From Paragonimus westermani (Eukaryota; Platyhelminthes; Trematoda; Plagiorchiida; Troglotrematidae): DNA of 64,000 nucleotides. Below, piece after piece: positions 37,601 to 52,600 of the stretch; the first letter of the stretch is position 1, and every line of letters begins with the position of its first letter. Location of the stretch: assembly GCA_008508345.1 (NCBI GenBank), contig QNGE01003713.1, forward strand, positions 8,930-72,929, read 5' to 3'. The translations under genes and the position numbers were made by a program. The notes beneath the pieces were generated by a model, which saw only the letters and a program-made list of their open reading frames with translations, was not told where the DNA came from and made no database searches.

Positions 37601-40600
37601 AGGTGGCATCATCAGTGCGTGATGATATCACCTCGCTTGGTGATGGAACGTTTGCAACCTAAATGCCAAGCTCGGCGAACATATCAATACCAAAAACACT
37701 TCCGTATATTTGTATTAAAACACATACTGTGTACCGACTATCCGAAAATTTTGGCATCTTGTCTATAACCAGGGTTACACCCTTTTCAAAACTTTTTTTA
37801 ACTGTCTTGTCGCCATTCAACTCGGTGACTGACTCGGTTGACGTTGAAGTGAAATTGGAGTTAATACACATTTCTCTAATCACTTGTAACGCTGACGACG
37901 GGTGGTAATTTACACACAAGAACAGCTATCATGAGCAGTCTCTTCATGGTTCAAAATCAGAGATAAGGAGTGAATGATCAGTTGATCGAAGCGTGCTGAC
38001 TGATGAAGAGGAAAGATGGCGATCCTCACGATGTCAAATCACAGACAGGCAAGTGTCACGTGACCAGTGAATCCAAAATCATTCAAACGAGTGTGTAAGT
38101 GTTGAGTTGTTACTTTTTCGATGGTAGCCCAGATCGTGTGTGACACACCGAGAAATATATGGACTGGCTATATTTGGGCGTAATATATCGTAATTATGTC
38201 AGCTCTTGAATTTCTAGTATGACGGTGTGTGACAGTACAACTACAACCAAGGATGAGTTTTGCCAAGGGGAAATGAGTTTGTGGGTTGTCTCTAGTAGCG
38301 ATTTTGGTCTGTACGACCCTAAATAATCACCATCACTGTAGACAGGTCCGCGAGCTGTTCTATCATAACAACGCTTTTGATGGCGTTGTGACGGACTGAT
38401 GTTCAGCTACAATTCTCTAGGTTATTGTCAAACACTCAAAAAGAATCTTAACATACTGTTGTAATCCTATAGACTCGGTTGGTTCCAGTGGTGTTGACAC
38501 TCTAAACGGCAGGCGTAGTTTATGGCCCAGGGTTAAAGACAGTGACGTGAATCACTGTATGAATATATGGCGACTCTACAGACCAAGAGACACCGTAGTA
38601 ATATTTCATCCCAGTTATCCGACTGATGCCGTTCGACAAAAAACTGTAGAATTTTCATGACTGTAAGTTTAGCTAGCTTGACTTAGCTGTTACTCTGCTG
38701 GTGGTAGGGAGTTTTTCGGATTTGTGGATGCACACTATACGACTTACTTCTTTTTGGAGGTAGCCTTTAATCATGACATCTCGATCAGAGTACCAGCAGC
38801 TTCAGGCCGTTTTGAATCAGACATATTGTGCATCTGAAATGTTCTCCTTGTAGCCAGCTCAGAGAGTCACCTGTTGAAAAGCCAAACGTGATGCGCTTAA
38901 CTATTTCGTTCCGTGTGCCGTTTATTAGTGCACTTTCGGTTACAATGACAGTTAGGTCAGTAGAGAAAATCGCTACACGTCGCGGCAAATCGCAGAACAA
39001 TCTCCCAGCATGGTTGATTCACCTTTCTACTCTTAAAAAGAGCAGTCGAACGAGCTTTCGAACTCGAAAACCGATGTCATCAAGTGTCGAGAATATTCTA
39101 TAGACAGACCACATTATCGACCCGACCGGGTCGTTCACTGTGTCGCCACTGCACCAGAAACTCAAAATTCTTATAACCGACGAAGCCGTGGTGATCAGAC
39201 AAAGGCACCTAGCGGTGTGTCTACGAACGTTACTGATTCACGCCGTTTGACCCCAGATTCATCTTGTTCAGATATCATTGCATTCGGTATGCGACTAAAG
39301 AAACAAATCAAAATGGTAGCATCCTGCAACGTTTGGGCACCTCGCGGTTTCAATTATGTGAATTAAAGTAACGCAGCGCTTCATAGATTACTCAGTATAC
39401 AAACGTGCTTTTGTCACTCTTATGCTTTAGTTGGATCTTGAAGCAAGTTTCCTTCATTTCTGTGTATCGGCTAAAAAGTGTTGGAGCTTTTGGATCATAC
39501 TGATAGACGTAGCCTCGAGGGTGCAAAATTTTCATTGATCTTGCAAGTTTTATTGTCACTTCGTTTCTCCTTCCGTAACATTGAGCGATCGCGGATTGTT
39601 GACTGCGAAGCACAGTTACCGCAAATATTTAACGCTCGAGTTTCAGCTCTCACTCTGGCCTAAGTTGACTTTCCTTTCTAGCAGCAAACGTGGTTTTGAC
39701 ATGGGCATGTGAGTTATCGGAAAGACTCAAAAATGGAAATGACGGTGAGTGAAAACCAGAAGGTAGTTTAAACAAGTACAAAAAGTTGGCAACCAGGCGA
39801 ATTAGACTAATCGAAGCCGAGTTCTTGCTCGGGGTTCTGTGCTCGGGAGACGTGAATCACGGCACGGCACTATCTGTTTCTTGGGAATGAAAGTCGTGTC
39901 ATTCCTGTGGAAAGGTTTGACCGTTGTAAGATTATTTGTACTTGGGGTAATAAATCCGGTGGCCTCTCTGAGTAGAAAAGCTATGGTGTAACTGTTCTGA
40001 CGTTTTATCTTAAGTTGATCAGTGAATCTAACACATGTATATTCGTGGATACATTCTAGTGTGCACCATCAGTGTTTCTCAACAGAGCACGCCTTTTAGT
40101 TATAGACAATGGTCCACGAGGTGAATGCTTGTTTACATACTGTTTAGTAGGAGAACTGCTTCCTTTTTTTAAACTGTCACTTACTTACAGCATGGTGTAA
40201 TCCGTCATGTATCGTGTGCAGTAATATTAGAACGATCTGCCTGGCGCATGAAGTCTGTCACAACAGACGAGTTTCCTCTGTTAAAGGAGGTTGACGTGAG
40301 ATTCGATTACGGATGATTTTCTGCTGCACTGAACTTTGAATTTTGAAACGAACTACTTATAATTACTCAGAGTGTGACCGAATTGCGACCGATTTTCAAG
40401 TGACCCTCTAATCTTACGAAAATCATTCAATTAGTCAACTACTGGGAAAGAAAAGTTGACCACACCACGCAACCAGTCGAGATGATACCGCTTTGGACCG
40501 CACGTTTTTGGATGAATCGGATTGGCATGAAACAGTACTATCTTTTGTTACCCTAAATTTCATATAACATTGGATTATAACCTGTGCATGTATCGACCTT

Positions 40601-43600
40601 TTCCTAACTCTTATAGTGAACTTACACAAGAATATATATCAAAAACTATTTCTTTCAAACGTGGTTTATCCGACAAATTGTTCCTATGTTCCAATTTCAG
40701 TCAGTCTGAGAAAGTCGGGTCAATTTTTCCGAATTAAAACTTATTTCAGCTCTTTTGATTATTAGTGGTTTCACACGACGAAATTAGCAGTGTTTGTATT
40801 CTTCTGACCAAAAGTTATAGATTGGTGTGAATCTGTTGAGTGTTTAATTTAGCGTTAGACTTTTTCTGCGTCACTGTAGCGAGATTAGACTTGCCCAGGG
40901 CGAACAGGTGTACACCTAAGTGACTTGCACATGATTTTCCCACGAGCGAACGACGCGATTTTGCCGCTTACTGTAGTGAACACTTATCTCCTACAGACTG
41001 GCTGTTTACTGCGAATTCATGACTAAGAATTACATTTATTGCCTGAACACGTGTCATAAATGCTGTGCCAATTGCGATGGAGAAGCGAACATGTTAAGAG
41101 AAAATATGAATGGGTTAGAACGGTTATGACTGAAGAACAATCATAGTTTAAGGAACACCCAAATTCAACGTGCGATCAACTAACATTCGCCGCTTTTAAC
41201 AAAGCCACCTTCAAAAGATACTGCTAGTCCTTTGGTTCCCCATCTGGAATTCAAAGATATCATGCAAATACTAGCTTTCGCAATAACCCATTTAATTCCC
41301 GAGACCAGATTATAGGCACGTAACCAGGCCGTCTCTTTTCATCGTAATTCAGCCCTGTAAGTAAAGCGAGATTTAATGAGTGTTGGAGGGGCATGCGTAA
41401 AACACACTTTGATAAACGAAGTTCAGGGCAATAGCTTCTCATGCTCCGTAGTCGCAAGAGTCTGACATCCAGAAAACGTGTCGGTGTATGTGATTGTCTC
41501 ATCTAGCGTTAATGCTTCCGAGACTCTAGCTGTCGAAAACAAACACTAATTAAGCACCCACCAAGGTTTTTCCGTCAGGCTTCCAGGCCGTAACAGAAGG
41601 ACTAAAGTCAAACCGGCTTTACATATGGCGGTAATCTGGCAGAGGTCTTTCGGAGTTTACTGTGCAAGTTTTGAATTCATCAGATATTTTGCCGACGTTG
41701 ACGCCCCTCGCTAAGTGGGTCAACTTTTCGATGATCTTCAAAAGTTCATCATCATAAGCGAGCGAACGCACAGGTCCCTGAAAGTTTTGTAACGATACTT
41801 TGCGCTTTGTGCATATTAAAGTCATTTCGTATTTCAAACCACCTGTAAACGATGGCAAACTGATTTGATCCTCTAAATTTTACAGTCGTTCAACTTGAAG
41901 CATCACCACACTCATGCACTATTTATCGGAGCACCCGGTAGATTTCGACTTAAAACGGCCAGTAGATTTTTTCACTCCACATATCAGCTGCCCGCGAACC
42001 TTCGGCTCATCTTATTTGCTGACGGAAATTAATCAACACACCAGCCACGGCTACTTTGTTGAAACCAACTGGCTGCCTGTATATCAATTTCGAGTTGGGT
42101 TAACCGGACGACTAACTGTATTTAGTCTGTTGGACAGATTGTCACGGTTCTCCAGCGTCTTTGTTGGGGTCACCGTGATTATCTTACGAAAGCAACCGCT
42201 AATTAAGCCTCTCATATGAAATAAAATTGTAGCACTTTCAGTGGGTTTACCTAACAGCAAACAGCACCGTAAAAGGTGCACACGAAATGGGTATATACAC
42301 AATGTTTTAGTGGGTTTGGGCGTAACTCGTCTACTGTATGCATCGAAAAAATCGACATACTCAGTCAAATGAGAAATATCAATTCAGTTGACCACATCAG
42401 TAGCCCTCCCTTGAACAAAGGCGGTGTACCATGTTCGGTGGATAGATTTTTGGCTGCATTCAGATGCAGAAAATGAGCTAGTTTAATGACGATATAACGC
42501 AGTAGACTAACTACAAGGATTAAGTCGCAGAAGCACCTTTCGTGTAATCAGGTTGTGTGCACAAAGACTGTGTAGTGTGATACTAGGTGCGATTTATCTT
42601 GTAACTGGATCTACGGTCTACGAGCGCGTAAACGAAACGGGATAACGGTCAATGGAGCGGCATATGACGGAACGACGGTCAACGAAAATGAACAACGGAG
42701 TTAGAGGGTATACGCGTCCGGTTGGTCTCTTCCCAGCCAACTCATCCACCCGAGGCTACCGCATGAACACAGCGAAAAGAGTGGCCTTCATACAGAGCCT
42801 CTTTATGCCGTTCAACCCGGAGACAACACGGCTACAAACCCGTTCATATTTATAGGGTTTGGGACCAGCAACAAAGCAAGGTCAGGGGACTGGTCCAGAC
42901 AAAAGTTCAGAGTATAGCCGGGATGACAACAACAGTTGTTACGATGAATGAGGACGTTCGTGAAGACCGAAGAAGTACACGGTGAAGGTCACTGAGTGAT
43001 GTTACTTGTTAGCATTTTTTTCATACAATGTCTTCTGGGAACTGGCGACTTCCCCGATAATTTATCACGTGAGTCTCCCACTATTAGACGATCGCCTGAG
43101 AGCGGTCAGATGCCGAATGTCAACACTGAGCATCAGATACTGAGGCTCGTAACTTGGGCCTTATGTTCTCTCCACTGGGGAAGAGTTGTTCACAAAGCGT
43201 TCTGTTGAAGGTCAAATTAACCTTGCGCTGTGACTCTGGATAGGATAATTTCGCCCAGCTAATAAGTTTCAGCTGGGAAAGGTTATCAACCCCTGACACA
43301 TCACTACTCATTAAGCACACAGAGCTTACTTTAGGTTCAGATTGTTCAATCAATGTCGAGTGAGTGACACAAAGGTAGAATCACTCCAACCGAAATCAGC
43401 CTCTTCGTATACAGGCATACTCACAAAACTGGCATCATTCCTCTCAGGATAAATCATTGATGGTGACCGCGGCTAATGAAGGCTGGTGCGTAACATTTAT
43501 CACAAGCGGCTTGCGTCACACCAATTACAATCCCATTCACATACTCTTTGTCCAATGTGAACCTGAGGGATTAAGGTCATCAGAGGTGTGAATGGAGGCT

Positions 43601-46600
43601 TTCACAGTGCAGCCGGCCAACGCTAGTTAGCTAGAAGCTTGTCTACTGTAACAGTGAAACTTATAGCTTTTATAAAAAGTCAGTTGTGCGAACAGCTGTT
43701 TTCGGTAATTCTCATCGGGTTTTTACAATTACATGCGTTTTATATAAGAAAAACTGGAGCAAGTCAAATGGGTCATTAAGGTCATAGGCATGGGGCGGAT
43801 GGCAGTCTATTGGAGGAGGGGGGCGGGAGTGTTGGCGAATTTGTTACACTGTTACTCGTGCCGGCCGTGAGATATACAGATCTACCGAGAGGTGGCAATA
43901 GCCAGATTCAAACTTTGAAGAAAGATGTTGAAATCACAGGCCAAGAATAGTTTCGGTATGTTATACCTATATTAGCGTACCCTGTATAAGGTTAAATAAC
44001 GAATGGTATTAAATATGGACCAAGATTAAGAAAACCTCCTCATAGCAGTGCATCAACTAAGCTAAGAAAAAGGATCTGTGGCAAATCACCATAGCTCAGG
44101 TTTTGGCCAAGAGAAGCGAGCGGTTAAAAGATGATGGGGATTATCGTTTGATTCCACTGAGAAATAAATAATGGGTTGACTCAGCTGTGTTCGCGACATT
44201 CGGCTTCCTTATCTGATAGTTTGCTGTGGGTGCGTTGACAACCTACTAATCGGAAATGACCAGCACCTTCACTATAACTTGCTTCGCACCACCGCACGGC
44301 CAGATCAAGACCCATTGTGCTGTAGATCGTTTACTTTTCGAGTTTGCGGCTGCTGCCTACGGACCACTGAGACATTCCCCCAGGTCAAGTTCATGCGAGA
44401 TATTCAGTCCATGATTTTAGAGCTTCGTTACATAGCAAAACACTTTAAATAATGTTCTCCTATTGTAGCTACTAGCCATCAATAGTTCACTACATGTCTT
44501 TAGCTGTCTACATAAAAAGCGATACTTATTCTTTACCTCAGGCATTCGACAAACGTCCTAACCAACGAATCTGATTGAGAATAAGCATGGTTTCGACTTC
44601 GTCCATACTTGCTTGCCAAAGTATCATTGTGTTCGGGACTACGTCCGACCATGGTACATGGGGATGTAGTTCGGTCACTGCAAATAAACATTGAACATTT
44701 TGAGGATACACATTTCGTTGTCGGAAAACAGCGTGAACGTTACCACTGCATGGTAGGTAAACAAGTTCCTTTTCTATTTTTGGTTTGCTGTTCGTCCCGG
44801 TACCTTTTTCAAGACATTCGAAAACACCAGTGGTCTTGACCGTGCAAATTCATAACATGCAAGAGATCAGTATATCTTTCCACAGACTACTACCCAAGCA
44901 ACAGAACTCTACACAGCTAACCAGAGTAATGCATATTCCGAATGTATAATTTGGATCATCGCCCTAAGCAGCCTGAGGGAAAGAAAATAACTTGCCTTTG
45001 TTGGCGCTGGGTGGAACAGAAGATTCTGCCAAAGGACTTTTTCATACAGTATTTCCAAGTTCATTCTAGACCAATGCACCACTGGGGTCCGGTCTGTCCT
45101 TGTTTGGACTAGTCAGGAGGGCGGATAGTCGAAGTTGGATTCATACTTGCAGAAACCTTCATGTGAACAACCGAGGTTTCTAACAACTTCACCATTGGTT
45201 CTGTGATCAACGCCAGGAAGGCAGCCCAGGTTGATTGTATCTACCTGGTGAACCAAAATATCAGCGATATCAGCACTGAAGAGATTTTGTTGGAAATTCC
45301 GTAAAGTATCAAAGCTATTATGTTCAAAAGCTTCTGGTCTTCGTGCACTTTACCAGTAAAAATACGCCGTGGTATGGACCCTGTCCACCAAGTGTTTTAA
45401 TGTATCCGAGCTGTGGTGCCAACCCTTTATAACTTTACACCCTTCAGAATAATTATAAGGTCAATCAGTATTTCAGAAGTATCTTCACAAATACAAGTCT
45501 TATGGTGTCTGATTTTAATATCTAGCTGTCTAATTTCACTATATGTGAACATGTCGAACAATTTAAGGCAGTTTGCTTTTTGGCTACATTACTGTACTGC
45601 CATAACGAACACCAGGATAACGAGGCAAGTCGCCGGACTAGAAATATGGATTGAGTTTTTGCATTAGTCACAACCACCACCCATGTGCAAGATGTCTCAT
45701 TACTATATACAATTTATCTACCCCTACATATGCCTGCCTTCGTCATAATGAAATATACAGGATGAACCACAATTCACACAGTCTTCTTCTACCGGTAGGC
45801 GTGCCAACTGACACAGGAGCATCGTTTGTATTTACAGTTATGAAGCTTACTAAACGTGTGTTAAGTCCACCGTGTGTGCGTGACTCACACGCTAAGTCTG
45901 TTCCTATGAAGTTTGCTGTCTCGTTTAAATTAAAACAAAAGAGCAGAACTTCTGGTTCGCTGGATGGGTGAAAGCGTGCTGGCAACTCGTTTGCGCAGCC
46001 TGGTGTGATCGAGCGAGGGTGAAAAATATTCACCAAAGTCTATCGATAACTTAATTGGGAGAAGGTGGAATGGCGTTACCTGCCATTACTATTCAGTAAA
46101 CCAACGGGTTTGACAGTCTTCAACCGCATTCAACTAACTGAGAGGCGGTGTATTGATAATATTGCGCTGAGAAGTACAGACAATTTTGCCAAGTACGTCT
46201 ACACCATGGCCCCGCAGCTACATAAACTCGATACATCGCACGTACGCAACTACTCAAGAATACGGTTGGCAGCTTGTTACGCACGAATAATTTTAAACAG
46301 CGTTCCACTCCATTTAATTCTATTATTTTGACTGTCTAAACTAAACTGCAGAAACAACATTCATTATGGATTGTATGATAACCATATGATAGTTATGTTC
46401 GGACTGTTGCACCGATCTCGCCCTGGACCTCACTGAAATGAAATCGAATTTGTTGAACCACATTCGGTACCACAGACAAACTGCATAGAGCTTTTCATTG
46501 CATTTATGTAAATTTATAAGTGCTGAACTTGGTTTCCAGATAAAATGTTTACCGCTTTTCTGTAGATGGCAGTAATAGAAAGCAATATCATCATGTACGT

Positions 46601-49600
46601 CGGAGCAGAAGTGGACATTCTAGAAAAAATCACAGGCTGAGTTGGGAATTGGCTGAAAACTCACAGGCTATTCTTCGTAACGAAATAATTCTATGGAAGA
46701 ATGATTTTCCGGTCCAATAGTTCTCCTTATCCTGATGTTCTACCGTAAAATTGTTGTGGAACAGACCGCGGGCTGATCCTAAGTCCACTGATATGACCAC
46801 ACCCTGCTGACTCCCTAAGCACGACAAACACGAATTACGAAAGATGTCTGCTTCATAAACCCAAGTGTATTTAGTGGGCAGACATCATTCAGGTAAGCGT
46901 TTACGATAGTTTGTTGTGTACGTTCCCGTAGATCGTTAACGCACGGCGGATGGGCGGACAGCGTGATCACAGGCGGTCATATCAAATTAGTGTTACTTGC
47001 ATTGCGGAAAAAGGTGCAATGTTGTGAATTTGTAAGATTTCCAGGCAAGTTAATCTGATAGCTAAACGAAGTTGAGGCTCAAACTTTTCTTCCCCTAGTT
47101 GTCTGGAAGAAGTAATCATAAAATTATAGAAATATTTCAACTTTATCCAAATGGGACAGGCGCGGAGTCCACCAACCTAAAAGTGATACAATCACGGAGT
47201 TTTGCGCAATACTAACATTCGCGTTGAACTTTTAACGAAGAACCACTCAGGTAGCGTAGTAATACAGTTGCGTATTAGAATTCCAGATATTCAGAAGTAA
47301 ATTACCCACTAAACGTAAATCAAATCAGTTTTGGGGTCAAGAGCTGTCACCACAAAGGACATCCACGTTGGAAGTTTATGTTAATTAGCACAGAGAAGAA
47401 CTTTCTTTCGAACCTCCGTGGTATATAAGCGTGTTCATGGCACGCTCTTTGGATAGGGCAGGTGTGATTTCACTAATGATTTTCAGTACATTTTGGGCCA
47501 ACGGCGGGAGTGAATTAGCTTTCATTGGTTTTTATTCCGACCTCAACACACCGTAAAGACTTTCGTTACCATCTGTCATCCCATATATGTTACTGATAAC
47601 CTTTTTTCTACCTACACAGGTCCTTAGCACACCATCGCCTTATGAAACCGATGATAAAAACTCAATTTCGATCGTCAACAGTAGTCTAGAAACTGTGGCC
47701 TGCACAAAGTGGTGAACATGCATATTGAAGGACGAGTTTCTCTTCTAACAATGGTTTCAATCCACACTACTTATACTCGGTTTTCTCGTAAAAATTCCCA
47801 GCGTAGTCATGAAAAACAATGTGTAGCTAACGAGCTCGTTTTCAGTGATTCATCACATTTATAACACACATTTCACGGGAGAATCGTTAGGGGAGTAAAC
47901 GGGGTAGGTGTGGTTAATGAGGTCAATCAGTTCAATGTCACAGTGCCATCAAGTACCCCCTGGAATAATGGGTCTTGACAGGCTAAGCGGGTGGGGGGTT
48001 GGCCAGGGCAGTGTAACATTGAACAGATTAACCTCATCAACCACACGTCCCTCGTTTACTCTCCTAACGATTCTCCCGTGAAATGTGTGTTATAAATGTA
48101 TTTAGCCTGATGATGAATCACTGAAAACGAGCTTGTTAGCTACACATTGTTTTTCGTACTCAGTTTCTTAAGCACAATTTCTTTAGTGTTGATGAACTTA
48201 ATTCTGAGTCTCGTTTTGCGTGCATAGATATCGAACAAACTACTATGTTGATTTTCAAACTCCAGTAGTTCACCTGTTTGTAAGTAACGAAGCTAGATGC
48301 AAACGGATAAAGAGTACAGTGAAACCTAATGTTCCCTTCACCGATGCTGAGTCAGAGCACGAGACAGTAAGTAAAGTGTAAATTAGCTCAGATTTTTCCA
48401 TCTAAGTGACTGGTAGCGATGTAACTTGTGTATTATATGTACGTACATACGAGGCAAAACGCCTTAGAAAGTCGACGAGATATTAATTGCGGTTGCATTC
48501 AGAAATTCCTTAGTCCACATATTGTCTGCATAATGAGCAAACAGTTCTTTCGTCTGACCACTGTGCTAAAAGCTTGAAGCTGCTTGATAAATGCAGTGCA
48601 AATATATGTCCTTCTTCCTCAACGTATACATACCAGTAGGTTTTATGGGTTACCTCACGCAAAAGTGCCAAGAATAAATGCTTCGCCACCAACACTCGCA
48701 GTCACGAGACCACCCATGTCAAACGTTGATTGTGCATAAGTTACTGACCATTTATTAATCCTGATTTATGTCTTGTTAGCATTTCCAGAAGACTAGATAG
48801 CACAGCTATTAATTGAAAGCCGGGGAAGTTTAAATACCAAGTAACTGGCAGGGGCATAAAATAATTCCGGGACATGAACTGACACTTACGAAAAGCCTAA
48901 CCGGCCATGCTGAACGATATTCAGGATGATTGTGTACTACTCTGTGACAAAAAATTGTACTGGTCCGCAAATTTTCCATGTCCCCCATGTATCTTAAAGT
49001 GAAGATAAGCGTGGTTTAAGATCGCTTTGGAACTGAAATGCAGTGATATATATTCGACTTCAACTTCAAGGGTTTCATCTGGTGAAATAATTGAACAGCC
49101 TGTGATTGATTGTATGCAAATGAATGGAATCTTCAAACTGACCGACTGCCCTTCAAGTTTGTTGTCCCTACGACAAATAATGCTCGTCAGCTAACGCACA
49201 AGGATTAAGTCTTTCAGTTATACTGGAATGTTTGTTAGTTTAAATTCAAGATTTGTGTGTGTGTATGTGTATGTGTATGTGCGTGTGCGTGTTTGTAAAC
49301 CCAATCTGTGCAATGAAAGCAAACAATGGGTAATATTTTTTGGTGTTTGAAAGATAAAGGCTATTGATAATAAGCAAACGTTGACTTGTTCTAAATCGTA
49401 ACTTACAATCTCGGTCATAGTAATGAACATAAAAGTGAACGGGTTCTTGTAAGCTACAAAATCAATCTGTCACATGTGTCGGACTTTTGTTTGCTGAGTT
49501 TTGTTGGTTACGTTCAGTCGCTGGATGTAAATACAACCAAAGTGTATTTTCATCGTTACGAGTGAAAGTGTATGCGTCAAAAAACACAGCGGACAGTGTT

Positions 49601-52600
49601 TGAACTAGTTACTTTCAGGCCGCACAGGAAAAAGAAGGATAGTCTGGGGGGTAGCTTGGTCTCGAACTCTAAAACGCGTGTTCCTTAGCCGATGTACCTA
49701 CAGAGATTAAACTTGCATAATCATAACATCTGACGGTACTAAAACACCTTCGACAAAAACTCCTCGACTTTACTCAAGGGACCGCTTAAGTAATGTGAAA
49801 ACCACATTTTCAGAAAATTAAAGTTAACAGACGAAACTTTTTGTGGTCAGCTGACACAACTCAATCTAATGCCAAATTACACTGGTTAAAGCTATGTCGG
49901 AAATCCAAGCAGTATGATGCTTTGCGACCAGGTTTGTCCCACTTTGGAATAACATGCAAATGGTGAAGAACTTTGATTATTGGTGGTGAGCGTCAAGCGG
50001 TCAGCCCAAATTCCTACTCGATATGCGAGCGGGATGTTTTAACTAACTGATCTTGAGTGGCAGCACTCCATCAACCAGACTGACCTCGTCCACCTGATAA
50101 CTAGCGCACTCGGATTGGAAGCCATAAGTATTGGGGCTTGGAAGTCTACCAGTAAAACAAAGTTCAGTTGTTAAAAACAACTGTTTACCGTATGTTTCAA
50201 AGTGGTCCAGAACAGAACAGGCCAGCTCACAACATGGGCGAAGTCAGAAACATGAGCAATGTACTTTTATTGTCGTTCTTTGTCCACGAATTCTTATTCT
50301 CAGATCAACACCGATACGGACAAATATTGTACTTTGGCATCTGAGCAAACATTTTGGACAAAAATGGACAAGATGGTTTTTAGCTTTCATCTCTCGTAGG
50401 TCACATACAGGCTTGACGAAACATTGCAAACACACGCACATATCTGTTTGATCAAAGTTAGCCAAGGCGGCAATGACAAACTGGTAGTCAATTCTCAGTG
50501 TTTATGGAGAATACGGTGCGTCCTTTTACTGGACCAAATAAGTCGTTAGTGACAGCAACCATTAACTAGTAAGTTCAAAACTCACATGAGAAAAGGTATG
50601 GTTCACCGTTTCAGCTTGCTGTACTTCTGGATAAATGTATTCGCGTCTTGGCATCCATCGTTTCGTTGACCCTTTCTGGACACTGTTTATCTTTCGTACT
50701 CTCGATTCTCACACAAACCCGCCGCACATACCAACTCTCTGCCTGACTGGACACCATAATGATGAGGACAGCAAACAATTGAACGGAAGACGTAATCAGA
50801 ATAGATTCGCTCTCATAAGAGAAATGTTTTTACTGTAGAACGGCCTAAATTCCAGTGTACAGTTTTATTTTTCGGTAGTAACATTGGTATTTCGAAATAT
50901 TCGAGCGTTTTAGGTGGTCACTGCCGTCCACAACATTGTCGTATTAAGTCGTTTTAGCTCAAGCCATTGACTGTGATCCAGAATGGCCAACTCACTTTTC
51001 TAGTCCGGTAGACAGCAGCTGCCACATGAAATGAATCAGCATCACCTTGCAATTTGAGAACGCCCATTTTATCTTAGAATCCATTGAAGTAAGGGTAACT
51101 GGTAATCAGAAGGTTATTAACGTTAATAACAATGCACATGTGACACATGTGTAGCGGTTTACCAGCTATGTGGGAACACTGAAACTGAATGACGAGGTGT
51201 CTGGACTTATGAAAATCTTGGGAGTGCAATGGAAGTGTGTTGGACTGTTGCAACCCACTGAGTGAACAAATGAAAACTTTCGGGATAAGGTGGGGAGATG
51301 GGTTGATGTGGGAATAGACCTAAATTTGTAATTCGTTTGTTGGGTATAACTATGCATGTATGTTTTTTGCAAGTCCTCGTCGTAGGGCCGTGTAATTTTT
51401 GGCTCTTGTGGTGGCGTTAGTTCGGGATCCGGTGTTCAGCGTGCTTCAACGATGGTCATGGTTGCGTAACGCTCGATGTGCGTGTAGGCATGTCTAGTTC
51501 CCTATTTTACGTGTACGACTGATGACAGGTGGTAACTTATGCAGTATTTGTCTGTGCTCTGCTCTGATGAAGTGGTTGAAGAGAACTCAATGTTCCAAAT
51601 TGAATCAACTCGTTAACTGCTTGGTAGACTCATGGTTTGCTGTATCGACCAAGAATGTATGACCATTTTGGTCAGCCTTCGCAGTATGTGAGAACGCAGT
51701 TGACGACATCTTAGAAACTACCCGGTAACAGTAGAGAATCCCATGATCTTTTGTTCTCCAACCGAATTTGTTTGGATCTATCGTGATGAGCTTAAAATTT
51801 TTTACTAATTTTCAAGTGCTTGTTCTTTATGAACGTGCAACTTCTGGCTTCAGAGTTTGGCGTGACTAATTCTCTGACAACCACAGCATACTAAACACCT
51901 GTACTCATGATATGTCATGATGAATTGATACTGAATTTTACTAGTCTAGCTTACCAATGTGAACCTTACTAAGCACTATCCACGAGCTACCTTGACTGGT
52001 TTACTGGATGACGACAGTGGTCCCATTGCGTAATGGCTGCTTACGTACATGGTAGATAAATGTGCTAGGTCACTTAAATGACAGCTGCCGTGAACAAATA
52101 TCACAGTCGCTGCTTGGACACACGTGCAGTCAGTGAACTACACACCATCTCATTTACCCTCCAGGAGGCTTCCGGTGCATATCATTGTGTCTTGAATCCG
52201 TGGGGTTTGGAAACTATCATTAGGTATCGTTGAAAGAGATGATAGATTACCTGCGAATTTCAAAGAACCCACTACAGTACCGTGGCAAATACGCTAAACG
52301 TAGATTTTGATCTGCTGCGCGCTATAACCCGCAGCTATTAGGTTTGCTGTTTGAGAGGATCCTTGGAAGTGACACACCTGATCGGAGTATACCAGATAGA
52401 GCAAACAAAGCTAGGATTTATTTCCAGGTGCATTGCGACAACAGTCAGCGACAAACCATACTGAGAACACATGTTTATCAGTTCTTCATTTCTGAAAACT
52501 GTACGCGGAGAGCCCTACACAATAAACAAAGTTCCAATTCTTTTGGTTATTAATGGAGTTTTGAGAAACATTTCGCATAAATCATCTGGTGAAATTATCA

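Noticed and set aside
41260..41502. Minus-strand frame with a good acceptor at 41355 ('ctcgctttacttacag')
   Set aside because: In the phase left by the exon at 41661 it hits a stop at once (GGC TGA), and no donor follows in the protein-like frame.
48100..48140. CTGATGA followed by GAAA in the right arm of the foldback, hammerhead-like
   Set aside because: No stem II pairing between the two boxes and no GTH cleavage site with matching stem I.
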